Shown: piece by piece, positions 6,462 to 8,456 of the stretch | How positions within the stretch are numbered: the stretch's first letter is position 1 | Layout of the letters: each line of letters begins with the position of its first letter | Origin: Syntrophomonadaceae bacterium | GTDB taxonomy: Bacteria; Bacillota; Ch66; Ch109 | DNA length: 8,456 bases | Direction of reading: 5' to 3' | NCBI GenBank assembly: GCA_012512295.1 | Contig: JAAZDI010000204.1 | Span: 1 to 8,456 of the forward strand | Made by a program: the position numbers and the translations under genes | The notes under the pieces: model-generated | Databases searched by the model: none | What the model was told of the DNA's origin: nothing | What the model saw: only the letters and a program-made list of their open reading frames with translations

Positions 6462-6491
6462 TATATAAAATATCAATAAATTTATTGCCAA
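6462..6491 (-). promoter_or_regulatory. Candidate promoter of the YIP1 gene, with a palindrome in its spacer
   Basis: The minus strand has TTGGCA (6491-6486), an 18-base spacer and TATATA (6467-6462). Most of the spacer is a perfect 14-bp palindrome, CAATAAATTTATTG (6474-6487), which also overlaps the -35 box by two bases. The -35 match is strong (5 of 6), but the -10 box matches at only 4 of 6. A protein bound at the palindrome would cover RNA polymerase contacts. Simple AT symmetry arises easily by chance, so this is tentative. Confidence 0.4.
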
Positions 6492-6540
6492 TGATGTGTT
6501 ATTGAGACTGAGTCGCTGTTACGGGTTAATGCTCAAACAG

Positions 6541-6558
6541 CTAGATCCATTAATCTAG
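6541..6558 (-). repeat. Short hairpin downstream of tcdA (possible weak terminator)
   Basis: CTAGAT-CCATTA-ATCTAG is a perfect 6-bp inverted repeat starting 24 bases past the tcdA stop. A longer alternative stem pairs AGCTGGAT with ATCTAGCT, with one G-U pair. The bases after it on the minus strand are GTTTGAGC, too few T residues for a confident intrinsic terminator. Confidence 0.25.
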
Positions 6559-6581
6559 GATAATCCAGCTCAACATACTGT

Positions 6582-7370
6582 TCAATTGTCCTGATCAAGA
6601 CCTAACAATCCCCGGATGACAATCCCAGCTAACATCAGCCCGGCGATTGACGGCACATAAGAGATACTCCCCGGTCCAATTCGCAGTCCGGAGTTTAGAG
6701 CTGCATTAAATGCCAAACCTTTTATTGCATCAGACTCGACGTGTATTATACTTTGGGCTGTTTCTTTAAGCGGAGGTTCAATCGAATAGACAGTTTGGAT
6801 CCCGGTCACAATGCCATAACGCCGCAATTCCCGCCTAATCACCCGGGCCAGAGGACAGATCTGAGTGGCACTAATATCCGCGACTCGCAGGGCGGTTGGG
6901 TCCAATTTATTGCCCATTCCCATACTGGAGGCGACCGGCCGGCCTAGCTCTCGAGCGGTCCTAAGCAAGGCCACCTTGGACGCGACAACATCAATCGCAT
7001 CCACTACATAATCTAGCTGACCACTTAGCAATTCCCGACAATTATCCGGTCCGTAAAAAACTGGCCAGGCATCGATTTTTACCTGAGGATTAATGTCCAA
7101 AGCCCGTTGCCGGGCTACCTCTACCTTGGGCCGCCCCAGCGTGGAATGAAGGGCCAACAGTTGCCGATTGAGGTTAGACAGTTCGACCACATCGTGGTCA
7201 ATTAGGACCAAACTGCCAATCCCAGCCCGGACCAGGGCTTCCAGGGCGAATGAGCCTACTCCGCCCAAACCGATGACGGCCACCCGGCTGGAGTGCAGTT
7301 TTTTCAGACCGTCCCGGCCAACCAGTCGCTCAGTCCGTTCCATTTGTTTAAACAACTCTGGCTGCATCAT
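6582..7370 (-). CDS. tcdA: tRNA threonylcarbamoyladenosine dehydratase (TcdA, E1-like)
   Basis: A 262-residue ThiF/MoeB/E1-superfamily enzyme, close in length to E. coli TcdA (about 268). It uses ATP to dehydrate t6A37 in ANN-decoding tRNAs to the cyclic form ct6A in the cytoplasm. The N-terminus FKQMERTERLVGRDGLKKL is typical of TcdA. The nucleotide-binding loop is GLGGVGS (34-40), the acidic ribose-binding strand is LIDHD (56-60), NLNRQ (66-70) contributes the conserved Arg, and K82 and DAID (124-127) complete the adenylation site. TcdA-specific blocks follow: SSMGMGNKLDPTALRVADIS (148-167), CPLARVIRRELRR (172-184) and VYSIEPP (194-200). There is no ThiF/MoeB-type CXXC zinc pair, which also fits TcdA. 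The start is ATG 7370, with AAGGA (7379-7383) eight bases upstream; ATG 7367 follows directly. Its leader contains a 17-bp tandem repeat array. A CsdA/CsdE-like partner is not in the window. Confidence 0.93.
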   Translation of the reverse strand: MMQPELFKQMERTERLVGRDGLKKLHSSRVAVIGLGGVGSFALEALVRAGIGSLVLIDHDVVELSNLNRQLLALHSTLGRPKVEVARQRALDINPQVKIDAWPVFYGPDNCRELLSGQLDYVVDAIDVVASKVALLRTARELGRPVASSMGMGNKLDPTALRVADISATQICPLARVIRRELRRYGIVTGIQTVYSIEPPLKETAQSIIHVESDAIKGLAFNAALNSGLRIGPGSISYVPSIAGLMLAGIVIRGLLGLDQDN

Positions 7371-7381
7371 CAGTGCTTTCC

Positions 7382-7476
7382 TTATTTGTGTCTTACTCTA
7401 CTTGTATCTTACTTTATTTGTATCTTACTCTTATTTATATCTTGCTCTTATTTATATCTTACTCTGAATCTTACTC
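7382..7476. repeat. 17-bp tandem repeat array (about 5.7 copies) in the tcdA leader
   Basis: Successive units start at 7382, 7399, 7414, 7431 and 7448, with a 12-base partial unit at 7465-7476. Four are exactly 17 bp, and the second is a 15-bp deletion variant. The minus-strand consensus is GAGTAAGATAYAAATAA. Units at 7431 and 7448 differ at one base (G for A), and the others carry a few substitutions. There are no spacers, so this is not a CRISPR array. The unit nearest tcdA overlaps its AAGGA ribosome binding site by two bases, and two units contain a TATAAA -10-like hexamer. Copy-number variation could alter tcdA transcription or leader structure; that is inference. Confidence 0.85.
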
Positions 7477-7489
7477 TGAGAATAATCTA

Positions 7490-7527
7490 GTTCGTCGGTT
7501 TAACTCAGTCTAGACCAAACTGCGAAC
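7490..7527 (-). repeat. Imperfect hairpin downstream of the exporter gene
   Basis: GTTCG (7490-7494) pairs with CGAAC (7523-7527), and GTTT (7498-7501) with AAAC (7517-7520), separated by a small internal loop of 3 and 2 bases. The apical loop holds the palindrome GTCTAGAC. It could mark the end of the exporter transcript, but it is not GC-rich and is followed on the minus strand only by TAGATTATTC. Confidence 0.3.
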
Positions 7528-7528
7528 A

Positions 7529-7540
7529 AACGTCGACGTT
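7529..7540. repeat. 12-bp palindrome overlapping the exporter stop codon
   Basis: AACGTCGACGTT is perfectly self-complementary and overlaps the TAA (7541-7539) of the +1-frame exporter reading. It contains a SalI site and has no loop, so it is a DNA symmetry rather than a terminator. The function is unknown, and chance occurrence is plausible. Confidence 0.3.
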
Positions 7541-8456
7541 ATCCTTCCAGTTTTCGATACTGGGCTACTCCTTTAGTCATCAAAACCATGTATAAGGCTA
7601 TCGCCGCCAAACCGTAGGCGATAAGCATAAAGATTCCCGCCGAAAGAAAGGTGTCAAAGTATTTTATAACCGGATAAATAATACTTCCCGCTTAAAAGAA
7701 GAGAAAACACTAAGGTTATTAAATAATTCAGATTTTGTTTGACCGCTTTCTGCTCAGTATCCCAGTCCAGTTTTGGTCGATAGATATCCACCAGCAGACC
7801 AATTTCTAACCCGGGCAGAATGGCCACCAAGGTTATTCCCAAAATCGTACTGATCAGATAATATTTAACTCTGAGCAAAAATCCCATAGCCAGGAAAATC
7901 AGCAAAACGCCAATAATGCTAAAGATAAAGCCGGACAGCAGTTTAGCCTGAATCTGTTTTTTATAAGATAGCGGAATGTATTTAGAGATATAAAACTGTT
8001 TTCCCTCGCGGGAAAGAGAGGTAGCGGTAATTCCATTCGCCACCGTCAGAAAAACAGCAATACCGCTGATAATCGCTAGAAGCATTACGGAAAAACGGGG
8101 ATACTGGGCTAAGCTTTCCCAGGGTATCTGTTCCTCAGCCTGACCTGATTGCAGGATCAAGGGAATGGCCATAAAGACCGGGACTAGGAAAGTCGCCAAA
8201 ACACAGTTCAAGAAATAGGCCGGGGTCCTAACCAGCAGACGCAGCTCTTTCAGCAGGTAGGCCCACCAAGAAGGCGATACCATAACTAACCGTTGATAGT
8301 CGGACCCGCGCGGAGTTTTTCGCTTCACCGCGGTTTCCCCTGAGCCGACCAAACCCCGGTAATACAATTTCTCTCCCACCCACCAGGTAACAGCGACGGC
8401 AATTAAAGAGAAACCGACAAAATATAAGAGATTGAGCAAGCCGGTTAAGGTTGAGC
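7539..8456 (-). CDS. ABC-2-type exporter membrane subunit, frame-interrupted, 5' end outside window
   Basis: The frame is open from the right edge (the window begins inside a codon before TCA at 8454-8452) to TGA at 7656-7654. A further 38 codons in the +1 frame then run to TAA at 7541-7539. The visible protein has hydrophobic helices at NLLYFVGFSLIAVAVTWWV, around YFLNCVLATFLVPVFMAIPL, SVMLLAIISGIAVFLTVANG, LLSGFIFSIIGVLLIFLAMG, and STILGITLVAILPGLEIGLL. The last helix, SAGIFMLIAYGLAAIALYMV, lies in the +1 frame. Conserved pieces such as LLKELRLLVRTPAYFLNC, SREGKQF, KYIPLSYKKQIQAKLL and VDIYRPKLDWDTEQKAVKQN match the putative ABC exporter family (PF16949 type) of Firmicutes. An internal TTG at 8439 is not the true start, because homologous sequence continues upstream. 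The two frames could be joined by +1 frameshifting at CTT TGA C, or they may reflect a one-base insertion upstream. No other lesion is visible. Confidence 0.75.
7653..7659 (-). promoter_or_regulatory. prfB-like CTT TGA C shift site at the exporter frame break
   Basis: The minus strand reads CTT (7659-7657), TGA (7656-7654), C (7653). In bacterial prfB the identical heptanucleotide directs +1 slippage of the CUU-decoding tRNA onto UUU, followed by GAC. Here the +1 reading GAC-ACC opens the missing C-terminal 38 codons. The prfB internal SD three bases upstream is absent; the nearest purine run, GGGAAG, is about 25 bases away. The match is seen; a functional recoding role is unproven. Confidence 0.4.

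Noticed and set aside
7382..7476. Tandem repeats as a CRISPR array or TRAP-binding site
   Set aside because: Units are directly adjacent with no spacers, and GAG triplets recur every 17 bases rather than every 4-6 as TRAP needs.
7168..7490. Plus-strand frames of 65 and 99 codons over tcdA and the repeats
   Set aside because: They are antisense to tcdA and end in low-complexity translation of the tandem repeat; no ribosome binding site or domain.

Overview
All seven recognisable genes lie on the minus strand, so the window is transcribed right to left. The gene families point to an anaerobic, moderate-GC member of the Firmicutes (Clostridia or a nearby class): a group B-type monomeric [FeFe] hydrogenase, a YIP1/adaptor/ATPase/permease export locus in the same order as Bacillus yknWXYZ, and strong purine-rich Shine-Dalgarno (SD) sequences in front of GTG and TTG starts. 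I cannot name the genus. No rRNA, tRNA, transposase, CRISPR array or phage gene was seen.

In transcription order: (1) positions 8456-7539 hold the 3' part of an ABC-2-type exporter membrane subunit. Its frame is interrupted at CTT TGA C, and the last 38 codons continue in the +1 frame. (2) The 168-base gap 7371-7538 holds a palindrome, an imperfect hairpin and about 5.7 copies of a 17-bp tandem repeat that run into the ribosome binding site of the next gene. (3) tcdA (7370-6582) encodes the tRNA t6A-cyclising E1-like enzyme. (4) After a candidate promoter comes a YIP1-family five-helix membrane protein (6399-5653). (5) After a second intergenic region with a candidate promoter and a perfect 9-bp inverted repeat come a membrane-fusion (adaptor) protein (5475-4159), a MacB/LolD-type ATPase (4129-3401) and a MacB/FtsX-type permease (3293-2106). 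(6) Only 36 bases downstream is an endonuclease III/MagIII-type DNA glycosylase (2069-1404). (7) After a 235-base gap with a palindrome and a good candidate promoter comes the 5' part of the hydrogenase (1168-1), cut by the left edge.

The centre of the window is a four-part export system. The ATPase and permease should form a mechanotransmission-type ABC pair, the adaptor extends from the outer membrane face, and the YIP1 protein is the accessory membrane component. In Bacillus subtilis the YknWXYZ proteins act together in protection against the SdpC toxin; whether this locus handles a peptide toxin is inference from order and family only. The glycosylase, tcdA and hydrogenase look like unrelated housekeeping or metabolic neighbours.

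The most unusual signal is in the exporter gene at the right end. Its zero frame ends exactly at the heptanucleotide used for programmed +1 frameshifting in bacterial prfB, and the missing C-terminal helix lies in the +1 frame. The canonical internal SD 3 bases upstream of the shift site is absent, so an ordinary indel or sequencing error is still a live alternative.
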